In this document: positions 10,042 to 19,889 of the stretch, in pieces
Layout: the number at the start of each line of letters is the position of its first letter
Numbering within the stretch: position 1 is the first letter of the stretch
NCBI RefSeq assembly: GCF_000719135.1
Contig: NZ_JOEK01000012.1
Location: 310,001-374,000 of the forward strand
Direction of reading: 5' to 3'
Length of the DNA stretch: 64,000 bases
Source of the DNA: Streptomyces avicenniae
GTDB lineage: Bacteria; Actinomycetota; Actinomycetes; Streptomycetales; Streptomycetaceae
The notes under the pieces: model-generated
What the model was told of the DNA's origin: nothing
Seen by the model: the letters and a program-made list of their open reading frames with translations, nothing else
The model's database searches: none
Made by a program: the position numbers and the translations under genes

Positions 10042-11058
10042 TCAGATCTGCCGGCTGCGGGTGACCCGCAGGTAAGCGGCGGAGAAGACGGCGAGGACCA
10101 GCAGCAGCAACAGGCTCATGGCGCTGGCCGCGCCGAAGTTGTTGTACTGGAAGGCGTAGCGGTAGACGAGGAGCATCACCGTGACGGTGGAGTCCTGCGG
10201 ACCGCCCCCGGTCATCACGAACGGTTCGGTGAACACCTGCATCGTCGCGATCACCTGCATCAGCAGCAGCATGAGGATGACGAACCGCGTCTGCGGGATG
10301 GTCACGTGCCACAGCCGTTTGAAGATGCCGGCGCCGTCCAGTTCCGCCGACTCGTACAGCTCGCCGGGGATGGTCTGGAGCGCCGCGAGGTAGATCAGCG
10401 TCGCGCTGCCCATGTTGGCCCAGGTCGAGACGATGACCAGGGCGATCAGGGAGGTGTCCGGGGAGTTGATCCACTCGGAGGTGGGCAGACCGACGGTGCC
10501 GAGCACCTCGTTGATCAGCCCACCGTCCGGCTGGTAGAACCATCGCCACATCAACGCCACCACGACGGGCGGGAGCATCACCGGCAGGTACACCAGGACG
10601 CGGAAGTACGCCCGCACATGGCGGAACTCGTTGATGAGCACCGCCGTGACGAAGGGGACGCCGAAGCCGAGGACCAGCGCGTACAGCGAGAAGAGGGCGC
10701 TGTTCCGCCATGCCGTGGCGAACAGCGGGTCGTCGAAGATGTACTGGAAGTTCTCCAGCCCGACCCAGCTGGACCCACGGACGAAGTTCACCTCCTGGAA
10801 GCTCAGGACCACGTTCCTGATGGCCGGCCACCAGGCGAAGAAGGCGAAGACGACGAGGGCCGCGCAGAGGAACCCGTAGGCGGTGAGGTCCTGCTTCAGC
10901 AGGCGCCACCGTGCGGCGGGCAGCTGCCCGCCCTCGCGGCGCCCGCCCGGGAGCTTGTCCCGGAGCCGGCGCCGCTCGGCGGGTACTTTCTCCACCGAGC
11001 GGCGGCGCCGTGCGGGAACTTTGTCCGTCACCCGGCGGCGTGATGTGGGGGCGGCCAT
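10042..11058 (-). CDS. Carbohydrate ABC transporter permease (MalF type) with basic repeat-bearing N-terminal tail
   Basis: 338-residue CUT1 permease with about six transmembrane helices beginning near residue 64 and an EAA loop (GELYESAELDGAG) in the second half. The first ~60 residues are a cytoplasmic tail unusually rich in Arg/Lys, with three imperfect copies of an RRR-x3-5-K-(V/L)-P unit (RRRVTDKVPA, RRRSVEKVPA, RRRLRDKLPG). I chose the ATG at 11058, which is 1 nt after the stop of the binding-protein gene, implying translational coupling. A longer frame runs upstream inside that gene and is not supported. The tail could bind the shared ATPase or nucleic acid, or be a neutral expansion. 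Confidence 0.92.
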   Translation of the reverse strand: MAAPTSRRRVTDKVPARRRRSVEKVPAERRRLRDKLPGGRREGGQLPAARWRLLKQDLTAYGFLCAALVVFAFFAWWPAIRNVVLSFQEVNFVRGSSWVGLENFQYIFDDPLFATAWRNSALFSLYALVLGFGVPFVTAVLINEFRHVRAYFRVLVYLPVMLPPVVVALMWRWFYQPDGGLINEVLGTVGLPTSEWINSPDTSLIALVIVSTWANMGSATLIYLAALQTIPGELYESAELDGAGIFKRLWHVTIPQTRFVILMLLLMQVIATMQVFTEPFVMTGGGPQDSTVTVMLLVYRYAFQYNNFGAASAMSLLLLLVLAVFSAAYLRVTRSRQI

Positions 11059-11059
11059 G

Positions 11060-12427
11060 TCAGAGGGCGTCGTAGATCCGGTTGACGCCCGTCTCCGCCT
11101 CGTCGAGGAGGGCACCGATGTCGGCGTTCTCATCGGTCAGCACGCCCTGCACGACGTTGTCGAGGAGCGCGTAGACCTCCTGGGCCGACGGCGGCTCGAT
11201 CTGGCCCGGGATGGTGGGCGCGGCGTCCATGAAGGGGGCGACGTTCTCGATCGGGACGTTGGCGTTCGCTTCCTTCAGCGCCTCGACGCTGTCGCGGGTC
11301 GGGCCGTCGATCCAGATGTCGGGGGTGGGAGGCATCGGCAGGCCGACCGGCTGGTCGTCCGCCAGGCGGTCCTGGATGCGGCGCTCGGTCTCGTCCGGGT
11401 TGACGAAGCGCCACTGGAGCCAGGTCAGCGCGGCCTCGATCTGCTCGGGGGAGGCGTCGGCGTTGATCATGTAGCCCTCACCGCCGATCAGGGTGCCCTG
11501 ACCGCCCGGGATGGGGCCGAGACCCAGGTTCTCGTACGTGCCTTCGTACTGGCGCACGATGCTGGGGATGTTGTCGGGGGCCGCGACGTACATGCCGAGC
11601 TGACCGGCGCCCATCGCGATCATCAGGTCCTCGCAGGACCGCATCTGGTCGCCGCCCATCGAGTTGTCCTCCCAGCGCATGGCCTGGAGGTTCTCGAGGA
11701 GGGCGGTGGTCTCAGGGGTGTTGAAGGCGGCCTGCCAGCTGTCGCCCTCCTGCGTGGCGACCTGGCCACCGGTGGAGTAGATCTCGCTGGTCAGGTGCCA
11801 GCCACCGGTGTTCTCGATGGCGCACTCGCCGTAGCCGGTGACGCCGCCGCCCAGCTCCGCGATGGCGGCGGAGGCGGTGCGGACCTCCTCCCAGGTGGTG
11901 GGAGGCGTGTTCGGGTCGAGACCCGCCTGCTCGAAGAGGTCGCGGTTGTAGAGGAGGCCCATCGAGTAGTTGGCCGTGGGTATGCCGTACTGGCGGCCTT
12001 CCGCGTCCTGGAAGACCTGGTTCAGCTCGGGCTTGACCTGGTCGAGGTACTCAACGTCATCGAGGTAGTCGGTGATGTCAGCGGCGTAACCCTGCTCGAT
12101 CAGACGGGCCGGGTCGGTGAAGTAGACATAGAAGACGTCCTCCAGCTCGCCACTGGCGATTTTGGTGTTGAACGTCTCGGGCTCCATGAAGCCTTCATGG
12201 GGGACGATGTCGATATCGGGGTGGGCGTCCTCGAAGGCGGCGACCTCTGCCTCGAAGATGGCGAGCTCCCGGGCATCGGTCCCGGGCGGCTGGCCGTTGA
12301 TGTCGAGCTGGATTCTGCCGTCCTCGCTCCCACCGCCGTCGTCGTCCGACGAACAGGCGGCGAGCGTGAGAGCGAGAACGGCCGTGGTGGCGAGAGCGAC
12401 GCGGCGACGGTGCGCGCTGCGTGTCAT
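11060..12427 (-). CDS. Extracellular sugar-binding lipoprotein of the ABC importer
   Basis: 455-residue family 1 solute-binding protein. A basic start and hydrophobic segment lead to a lipobox ALTLAAC with Cys25 as the lipidated residue, followed by a Ser/Asp/Gly linker. The mature part has the two-lobe layout of maltose/multiple-sugar-binding proteins. It is the first structural gene of the operon, followed with 1-nt spacing by the permease. The ATG at 12427 has GAAGGGG upstream, which is better than the in-frame ATG at 12448. The ligand is inferred, from the GH87 and GH13 neighbours, to be an alpha-glucan oligosaccharide. A candidate operator lies at 12490-12503. Confidence 0.93.
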   Translation of the reverse strand: MTRSAHRRRVALATTAVLALTLAACSSDDDGGGSEDGRIQLDINGQPPGTDARELAIFEAEVAAFEDAHPDIDIVPHEGFMEPETFNTKIASGELEDVFYVYFTDPARLIEQGYAADITDYLDDVEYLDQVKPELNQVFQDAEGRQYGIPTANYSMGLLYNRDLFEQAGLDPNTPPTTWEEVRTASAAIAELGGGVTGYGECAIENTGGWHLTSEIYSTGGQVATQEGDSWQAAFNTPETTALLENLQAMRWEDNSMGGDQMRSCEDLMIAMGAGQLGMYVAAPDNIPSIVRQYEGTYENLGLGPIPGGQGTLIGGEGYMINADASPEQIEAALTWLQWRFVNPDETERRIQDRLADDQPVGLPMPPTPDIWIDGPTRDSVEALKEANANVPIENVAPFMDAAPTIPGQIEPPSAQEVYALLDNVVQGVLTDENADIGALLDEAETGVNRIYDAL

Positions 12428-12489
12428 GGATGACCCCTTCGTCAGCATGGCCTGGAGTGGCGCACACTCAACCACCGGGATCACGGAAG

Positions 12490-12503
12490 CGCAAGATCCT
12501 GCG
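12490..12503. promoter_or_regulatory. Candidate LacI-family operator upstream of the binding-protein gene
   Basis: Near-palindrome CGCAAGATCCTGCG, symmetric at 12 of 14 positions, 63 bp before the start of the binding-protein gene and 30 bp beyond the stop of the LacI gene. It resembles the CGCAA...TTGCG palindrome before the LacI gene itself, though its spacer is one base shorter. It probably mediates substrate-dependent repression of the operon. Confidence 0.45.
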
Positions 12504-12533
12504 TGTAGATTGAAAAATATCGACGCCGAGTTG

Positions 12534-13544
12534 TCACCTAACGAGGACAGGGCCGGTTGATTCACGTACGACGAGCTCAGGCTCGAACAAGAGTTCGTCA
12601 CGGGGGACGTCCCGGCCGCCGAACTGCGCGACCAGCACCTCCACCGCCGCGCGGCCCATCGCCTCGATCGGCTGGCGCACCGTGCTCAGGGGCGGAGACG
12701 TGCTGGTCATGAGCGCGGAGTCGTCGAATCCGACCACCGACAGATCCTCCGGCACGGACAGCCCGCGCCGCCGCGCGGCACGCACCGCGCCGAGCGCGAT
12801 GACGTCGCTCGCGCAGATGACGCCGGTGACCCCGCGCTCCAGCAGGGTGGCCGTCGCCGCCTGCCCGCCTTCCAGCGTGTACATGGCACGCGCCACCCGC
12901 TCGTCGGGCAGTTCGGCACCCCCCGCCGCGGCAGCCGCGCGGGCCGCCGCGAGCTTGCGCTGCGACGGGATGTGGTCCTCGGGACCGAGCACCACCCCGA
13001 TGCGCTCGTGCCCCAGCGAGACGAGGTGGCGCCACGCCTGCTCGACGGCCACGGCGTCGTCGCACGAGACCCGCGGGAAGGGCAGGCCCGGTACCGACGC
13101 GTTGATCAGCACCACGGGCAGCCGCCGTTCGGCGAGCAGCCGGTAGTGGTCGTGCGAGGCGGTGGCCTGCGCGTACAGGCCACCGGCGAAGACGACGCCG
13201 GAGACCTGCTGCTGGAGCAGCAGGTCCACGTAGTCGGTCTCCTTGATGCCGCCGGGCGTTTGCGTGCACAGCACCGGCACCAGGCCGCGCTGCGCCAGCA
13301 CCCCGCCGAGCACCTCGGCGAAGGCCGGGAAGATCGGGTTCTGCAGTTCGGGGAGCACGAGGCCGACCAGTCGGCCGCGCTCACCCCGGAGTTGGGTCGG
13401 TCGTTCGTACCCCAGCACGTCGAGCGCCGTGAGCACCGCCTGCCGGGTTGCCTCCGAGACGCCGGGCTTGCCGTTCAGGACCCGGCTTACGGTGGCCTCG
13501 CTGACCCCCACCTTTTGCGCCACTTGGGCAAGTCGTCGTGTCAT
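12534..13544 (-). CDS. LacI/GalR-family transcriptional regulator of the glucan operon
   Basis: 336 residues: an N-terminal LacI helix-turn-helix (residues 3-24, QVAQKVGVSEATVSRVLNG) and hinge, then a periplasmic-binding-protein-like sensor domain with the conserved VGLVLPELQNPIF start and a C-terminal ending VVRESTGPV. It lies immediately upstream of, and on the same strand as, the transporter/glucosidase operon, so it is the probable local repressor. It starts with ATG at 13544. An apparent longer frame continues upstream into the divergent gene and has no support. A perfect palindrome at 13567-13583 suggests autoregulation. The effector sugar is not known. Confidence 0.93.
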   Translation of the reverse strand: MTRRLAQVAQKVGVSEATVSRVLNGKPGVSEATRQAVLTALDVLGYERPTQLRGERGRLVGLVLPELQNPIFPAFAEVLGGVLAQRGLVPVLCTQTPGGIKETDYVDLLLQQQVSGVVFAGGLYAQATASHDHYRLLAERRLPVVLINASVPGLPFPRVSCDDAVAVEQAWRHLVSLGHERIGVVLGPEDHIPSQRKLAAARAAAAAGGAELPDERVARAMYTLEGGQAATATLLERGVTGVICASDVIALGAVRAARRRGLSVPEDLSVVGFDDSALMTSTSPPLSTVRQPIEAMGRAAVEVLVAQFGGRDVPRDELLFEPELVVRESTGPVLVR

Positions 13545-13566
13545 AACCGCAACTCTAACGCAAGTA

Positions 13567-13583
13567 ACGCAAGTGAATTGCGT
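13567..13583. promoter_or_regulatory. Candidate LacI autoregulatory operator
   Basis: Perfect inverted repeat ACGCAA-N5-TTGCGT, 23 bp upstream of the LacI start. The 9-mer AACGCAAGT also occurs twice in tandem (13557-13565 and 13566-13574), so one half-site is duplicated. This fits a LacI-family dimer site. Confidence 0.5.
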
Positions 13584-13624
13584 GCACTGTCCAGGAACGG
13601 GCGTAACCAGCCGACTCCTTGAGG

Positions 13625-13643
13625 AGAGGTTAGGCTCACCTGG
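13625..13643 (+). promoter_or_regulatory. Iron box (DmdR/IdeR-type operator) overlapping the -10 region
   Basis: The core AGGTTAGGCTCACCT matches the central 15 positions of the 19-bp streptomycete iron-box consensus as I remember it (TTAGGTTAGGCTCACCTAA); the two outer bases on each side differ. It ends directly against the GTG start at 13644. TAGGCT inside the box sits 7 nt before the GTG and could be the -10 of a leaderless transcript, so Fe-DmdR binding would block transcription. Confidence 0.75.
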
Positions 13644-14591
13644 GTGAGCACGTGCACCACCCTGTCCCGGGAACGGGAAGAACCCCTCGCCGGCACCGCC
13701 GCCACCGCCAGGACCTGGCTCCTCGTCGAACAGCCGGGGCCCTGGGGCCCGAAAGCCCTGACCGGCAGCCGGCTCGACCCCGGCGTGGGCGCCGCCCTGG
13801 AGGCCGCCGCGGTCGGCACCGGCGTCCGTGTGGCGCTCATCAGGCGCCCCGGCCGCCAGGACTCCCCCGCCGGGCATGCGAGTTCGAACGGTGACGCCGC
13901 CACCCCGCCCACCCGCCGCGTGCTGCTGGCGCACACCCTCCCGGGCCGCGCCTGGGTCCGCACCCTCTCCGTGTCCGACCCCCGCGCCCTGCTCGACCTC
14001 GACCTCACCGCGCTCGGCGCCGGGCGGCACGACGCGACCGGCGCCGCGTACGACGGCGCCCCCCTGACCCTGGTGTGCACCAACGGGCGGCGCGACCGCT
14101 GCTGCGCGCTCCTCGGCCGTCCCCTCGCGGCCGAGCTGCTGTCGGCCGGCGGCAGCGACGTCTGGGAGATCAGCCACATCGGCGGCCACCGCTTCTCCCC
14201 GACGCTCCTGGTCCTGCCGCACGGGTACGCGTACGGCCGCATGGACGCGGTCGCCGTCAAGGAGGTCGTCACCGCGCTGCACGAGGGCCGCGTGACCACC
14301 GACCGGTGCCGCGGCAGATCCGCCTGGGACCGTCCTGGACAGGCGGCCGAGCTGGCGGTCAGGTCCCTGACCGGCGAGACCCACGCCGACGCCCTCACGG
14401 TCGCCCCCACGGCGGACGTCCCCGGCACACGCCACGGCCGCACCGTGCTCGTCACCCACCGCGACGGCCGCCGCTGGTCGGTGTCCCTGAGCGACGCCCC
14501 GGCGGGCCCTCCGGCGCCCGCGAGCTGCGGCGCGGCGCCCACGCCCCAGCCCAGGCCCGCCGTGCGCCGCGTCACCGCCCTGCCCCGCTGA
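13644..14591 (+). CDS. Sucrase/ferredoxin-like [2Fe-2S] family protein, iron-regulated
   Basis: 315-residue member of the sucrase/ferredoxin-like family (thioredoxin-fold ferredoxin relatives). The cysteine cluster CTNGRRDRCC and the later ISHIGGHRFSPTLLVLPHGY stretch are the family signatures and could bind an Fe-S cluster. Function in this family is poorly defined; redox roles in iron release have been considered. The iron box abutting the start strongly suggests induction under iron limitation. The GTG start has no ribosome site at proper distance, consistent with leaderless mRNA. It is divergent from the LacI gene across 99 bp and converges on parE with 9 bp between them. The C-terminal 35 residues are Ala/Pro-rich and probably disordered. 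Confidence 0.85.
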   Translation: MSTCTTLSREREEPLAGTAATARTWLLVEQPGPWGPKALTGSRLDPGVGAALEAAAVGTGVRVALIRRPGRQDSPAGHASSNGDAATPPTRRVLLAHTLPGRAWVRTLSVSDPRALLDLDLTALGAGRHDATGAAYDGAPLTLVCTNGRRDRCCALLGRPLAAELLSAGGSDVWEISHIGGHRFSPTLLVLPHGYAYGRMDAVAVKEVVTALHEGRVTTDRCRGRSAWDRPGQAAELAVRSLTGETHADALTVAPTADVPGTRHGRTVLVTHRDGRRWSVSLSDAPAGPPAPASCGAAPTPQPRPAVRRVTALPR

Positions 14592-14600
14592 GCCGGACCG

Positions 14601-16718
<2,118 letters not shown>

Positions 16719-17138
16719 GCAGTTCGCTCCTCGCTGAATCCAAATGGGGTGGCAGTCGCCGCTCAGAGGGTACCGAGGCCTTGTAGGGCGGCTGCGCGGC
16801 TCCCCGGAAGAGAGCAAGGGTAGCCCAGGGTCGCTCACGTGTTCGATAACTCGTCCGGGTGACGTGTACATCACGTTCCCAACGAGGCATGAACCCTTTA
16901 GGCTCCGGGCACGTCCTTCTGAACGAAGGAGCGCCCCGGAACCCCGAGGCAGCCGGAACAACGACCACTCGACATGCGTTAACGAAGCACCAACCGCACA
17001 TACGGCTCATTCGCCGCCACCGGGCAGCGTTCGGCCTCAGGAGAATTTTTTCCTGGGAAAGCCGCGAGCGGGAACGTTCTCGGCCTGGTTGGATGTTGTC
17101 CCTGGTACGACAGCTCGTCGAGCTAGAGAAGAGGCGAC
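16719..17138. other. Divergent intergenic region between parE and the DUF7455 gene
   Basis: 420 bp without a credible gene. It must hold the promoters of both flanking genes, but I could not pick out a convincing -35/-10 pair. A T-rich run (GAATTTTTTCC near 17043) is unusual for the background. Short frames here have no family resemblance. Confidence 0.6.
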
Positions 17139-17369
17139 GTGACTACTGTTCTGACCCCCGCGACCCCGCTGACGGCTGGGGACCGCTGCGATCGCTGTGG
17201 TGCCCAGGCGTATCTCCGCGTGGTCCTCACCACCGGCGGAGAGCTGCTCTTCTGCGCCCATCACGGTCGCAAGTTCGAGCCCGAGCTCAAGAAGATCGCC
17301 GCGGAAATACAGGACGAGACGGAGAAGCTCACCGCGACTCCTGCCTCCGCGAACGACGACGAACGTTGA
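17139..17369 (+). CDS. Small actinobacterial protein, DUF7455-like
   Basis: 76 residues starting with GTG after AAGAGG. It contains a CDRC motif (residues 17-20) and a later FCAHHGRKF, spaced like a small zinc-binding fold (Cys-x2-Cys ... Cys-x2-His), followed by a charged helix rich in Glu/Lys. It is a conserved single-domain protein that sits next to hrdB in streptomycetes (from memory). The function is unknown. The hairpin at 17430-17466 probably ends its transcript. Confidence 0.85.
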   Translation: MTTVLTPATPLTAGDRCDRCGAQAYLRVVLTTGGELLFCAHHGRKFEPELKKIAAEIQDETEKLTATPASANDDER

Positions 17370-17429
17370 TCAGCTGACGTATCGCGTCCCCTGTGCGACG
17401 GGCTGTATCCGGCTGAACCGGACGGGGCC

Positions 17430-17466
17430 GGTCGCTCGCGGTCACCACCGTGAGTGACCGGCGACC
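17430..17466 (+). terminator. Hairpin terminator after the DUF7455 gene
   Basis: Outer stem GGTCGC/GCGACC and inner stem CGGTCAC/GTGACCG with a 3-nt bulge and 8-nt loop, 60 bp past the stop codon. Confidence 0.6.
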
Positions 17467-17908
17467 GCATTCCCGTCGCCGTCCCCGGGTGGTCGGCATC
17501 GCCGCCGTCCCGCCCGCGCACCCGATCCCCGTACCGGACACACTTCCGCGCGGCCATCGTCCCGCGCGGCATCTGGCCACAGGGTGGCTCGGCTGACCCA
17601 GCCCGCCGTCCTCCCCGGGAGCACGTCTCCCGCGTGAGGCTCCGACGTCCACGAGCGCTCCCCTTGGCCCCCGCCCCCTGATCCGGCTTCCGCCCGGCCC
17701 AGAAGGCCCTCCAGCGCGCTCCACGCGCCTCCGCAGCCCTGCGAGCCTCCCCGGGGTGTCTCCCCCGCGCGCCGAGCCCACGGCAGCGTCCCACGAGTCC
17801 GCCCTCGGCGGACGGACCGGCATCCCCCGCCGCGCGCCCCTCGCCCCTGTCTCCGGCGGGCCGCCCCGGCGGAGCACCCGGCGCCCCCCACACAGCCACA
17901 AACGCACG

Positions 17909-17943
17909 GACGGCCGGTCCCCCGCGAAGGGTGACCGGCCGTC
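17909..17943 (-). terminator. Hairpin terminator after hrdB
   Basis: Perfect 11-bp inverted repeat GACGGCCGGTC / GACCGGCCGTC with a 13-nt loop, 45 bp beyond the hrdB stop. Confidence 0.7.
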
Positions 17944-17988
17944 TCGTCGTGCTCACCGTCCGCGTTGCCGCCGACGAACCCCGACCCG

Positions 17989-19602
17989 TCAGTCGAGGTA
18001 GTCCCGCAGGACCTGGGATCGCGACGGGTGCCGCAGCTTGGACATCGTCTTCGACTCGATCTGCCGGATGCGCTCACGCGTCACGCCGTAGACCTTGCCG
18101 ATCTCGTCCAGCGTCTTCGGCTGCCCGTCGGTGAGGCCGAACCGCATCGACACGACACCGGCCTCGCGCTCGCTGAGCGTGTCCAGGACCGAGTGCAGCT
18201 GTTCCTGGAGCAGCGTGAAGCTGACCGCGTCGGCGGGCACCACGGCCTCGGAGTCCTCGATCAGGTCACCGAACTCGCTGTCGCCGTCCTCGCCGAGCGG
18301 CGTGTGCAGGGAGATCGGCTCACGCCCGTACTTCTGGACCTCGACGACCTTCTCCGGCGTCATGTCCAGTTCCTTGGCCAGTTCCTCGGGCGTGGGCTCG
18401 CGGCCCAGGTCCTGGAGCATCTGGCGCTGGACGCGCGCGAGCTTGTTGATGACCTCGACCATGTGCACCGGGATACGGATGGTGCGCGCCTGGTCGGCCA
18501 TGGCGCGGGTGATCGCCTGGCGGATCCACCAGGTGGCATACGTCGAGAACTTGTAGCCCTTGGTGTAGTCGAACTTCTCGACCGCGCGGATCAGACCGAG
18601 GTTGCCTTCCTGGATGAGGTCGAGGAAGAGCATGCCGCGGCCGGTGTAGCGCTTGGCCAGGGAGACGACGAGCCGGAGGTTGGCCTCCAGCAGGTGGTTC
18701 TTCGCCCGTCGGCCGTCCTCGGAGATGATCTCCAGTTCACGGCGGAGCTTGGGCGCGATCTTGTCGGAGCCCGCGAGCTTGTCCTCGGCGAACAGACCGG
18801 CCTCGATGCGCTTGGCGAGTTCGACCTCCTGCTCGGCGTTGAGCAGGGGGACCTTGCCGATCTGCTTGAGGTAGTCCTTGACCGGGTCGGCCGTGGCACC
18901 GGCCGCCGCGACCTGCTGCGCGGGGGCGTCGTCCTCGTCCTCGTCGGACAGGACGAAGCCCTCGTTCTCCGTCTTGACCTCGGTGCCCTCGCCGGGCGCA
19001 CCGGCGCGGACCGCGCGCTCCGTCGGCTCCTCCAGGGTCTCCTCATCACCCTCAAGGAACTCGTCAACGATCTCCTTCTTCCCGGCCTCGTCCTTGCCCG
19101 CGGCGGTCTTCTTGGCCGGCGCCGTCTTCTTGGCGGCGGTCTTGCGCGCGGTGGTCTTCTTGGCCGGTGCCGCCTTCTTGGCGGCGGTCTTCTTGGCGGT
19201 GGCGGTCTTCTGGGAGACGGAGCCGCCCTCGATCACGGCGCCACCGTCGGCGGATGCCTCGGGCCTGGCCACGGCGGTGGCCTTCTTCGCCGGGGCGGTC
19301 TTGGCCGCGACGGTCTTGGTCGCGGTGCGCTTGGCCGTCGTCTTCGCGGCGACACTCTTCCGGGTGCGCTTGGGCGCCTCGGCGGCACTCACCATCAGCG
19401 TCACGCCCTCCTCGTCGAGGATCTGGTTGAGGCTGCGCAGAACGTTCTTCCACTGGGTTGACGGGATCTGGTCAGCTTCGAAGGCCCGGCGGACATCGTC
19501 GCCGGCGATCTGCCCCTCAGCCTTTCCCCGTTCGATGAGCGCCATCACAGAATTGGACTCGGCGATCTCCGCGGGGAGAGTACGGGAAGTGCTGGCCGAC
19601 AC
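17989..19602 (-). CDS. hrdB: Principal RNA polymerase sigma factor HrdB
   Basis: 537-residue sigma-70 group 1 protein that directs vegetative transcription. Regions in order: an N-terminal region 1.1-like part (1-70), a Lys/Ala/Pro/Thr-rich low-complexity stretch (~78-177) with repeated [14 protein letters not shown] units, an acidic segment (~178-226), regions 1.2-2.4 including [20 protein letters not shown] and [14 protein letters not shown], region 3, and region 4.2 with [20 protein letters not shown] near the C-terminus. I chose the GTG at 19602 because GAGAGG precedes it by 6 nt and S. coelicolor HrdB starts with the same SASTSRTLP (from memory). It is about 25 residues longer than I recall for S. 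coelicolor, apparently from the basic repeat stretch. It lies downstream of whiH. Confidence 0.97.
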   Translation of the reverse strand: MSASTSRTLPAEIAESNSVMALIERGKAEGQIAGDDVRRAFEADQIPSTQWKNVLRSLNQILDEEGVTLMVSAAEAPKRTRKSVAAKTTAKRTATKTVAAKTAPAKKATAVARPEASADGGAVIEGGSVSQKTATAKKTAAKKAAPAKKTTARKTAAKKTAPAKKTAAGKDEAGKKEIVDEFLEGDEETLEEPTERAVRAGAPGEGTEVKTENEGFVLSDEDEDDAPAQQVAAAGATADPVKDYLKQIGKVPLLNAEQEVELAKRIEAGLFAEDKLAGSDKIAPKLRRELEIISEDGRRAKNHLLEANLRLVVSLAKRYTGRGMLFLDLIQEGNLGLIRAVEKFDYTKGYKFSTYATWWIRQAITRAMADQARTIRIPVHMVEVINKLARVQRQMLQDLGREPTPEELAKELDMTPEKVVEVQKYGREPISLHTPLGEDGDSEFGDLIEDSEAVVPADAVSFTLLQEQLHSVLDTLSEREAGVVSMRFGLTDGQPKTLDEIGKVYGVTRERIRQIESKTMSKLRHPSRSQVLRDYLD

Positions 19603-19836
19603 GAACAACCTCTCGGAAACTCTGGGAACGGCTTAAGGCCCGCCCGATGGAAGCGGAACCGTGACCGACGGCGGGGATACGCCGACGGCTTCGGCAGGCG
19701 TGGGGACGGATTGCTGGTCCGGCCGCCGCGGCCACCTCTTGGGACATCGGCGCTGCTCCCCGAAGCGTTACGCAGCTTTCGCGTGGCGCGAGTCACACCA
19801 CGCACTCGACTGTAACGGGCCGGTGCAAACGCGCCG

Positions 19837-19889
19837 CCGGAGTCCGGTGAGGGCCGGCCCCGACGACGCTCCGTGACGCCGGACCCCGG
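19837..19889 (-). terminator. Possible terminator between whiH and hrdB
   Basis: Inverted repeat CCGGAGTCCGG (19837-19847) against CCGGACCCCGG (19879-19889), 10 of 11 positions plus a G-U pair, beginning directly after the whiH stop. The loop is 31 nt and may fold further. It would separate whiH from the hrdB promoter region. Confidence 0.4.

Larger units (their letters stand above)
17370..17988. other. Convergent gene-free interval between the DUF7455 gene and hrdB
   Basis: About 620 bp containing one hairpin near each gene end (17430-17466 and 17909-17943). The interior is Pro/Arg-coding in every frame with no recognisable family or ribosome site. I see nothing else in it. Confidence 0.6.

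Noticed and set aside
13545..14459. Read-through extension of the LacI gene
   Set aside because: The added ~300 residues are antisense to the sucrase/ferredoxin-like gene and the helix-turn-helix starts at residue 3 of the chosen protein.
16855..16885. Palindrome-like GACGTGTACATCACG in the parE upstream region
   Set aside because: On inspection only the TGTACA centre is symmetric; the arms do not pair.
17071..17098. GGAAC-N17-GTTG pair resembling an ECF/SigR-type promoter before the DUF7455 gene
   Set aside because: Only a loose match with non-ideal spacing; not enough to call without start-site data.
17261..18077. Several minus- and plus-strand frames between the DUF7455 gene and hrdB
   Set aside because: No ribosome sites, random-like Arg/Pro/Gly composition, and both flanking genes have terminators in the interval.
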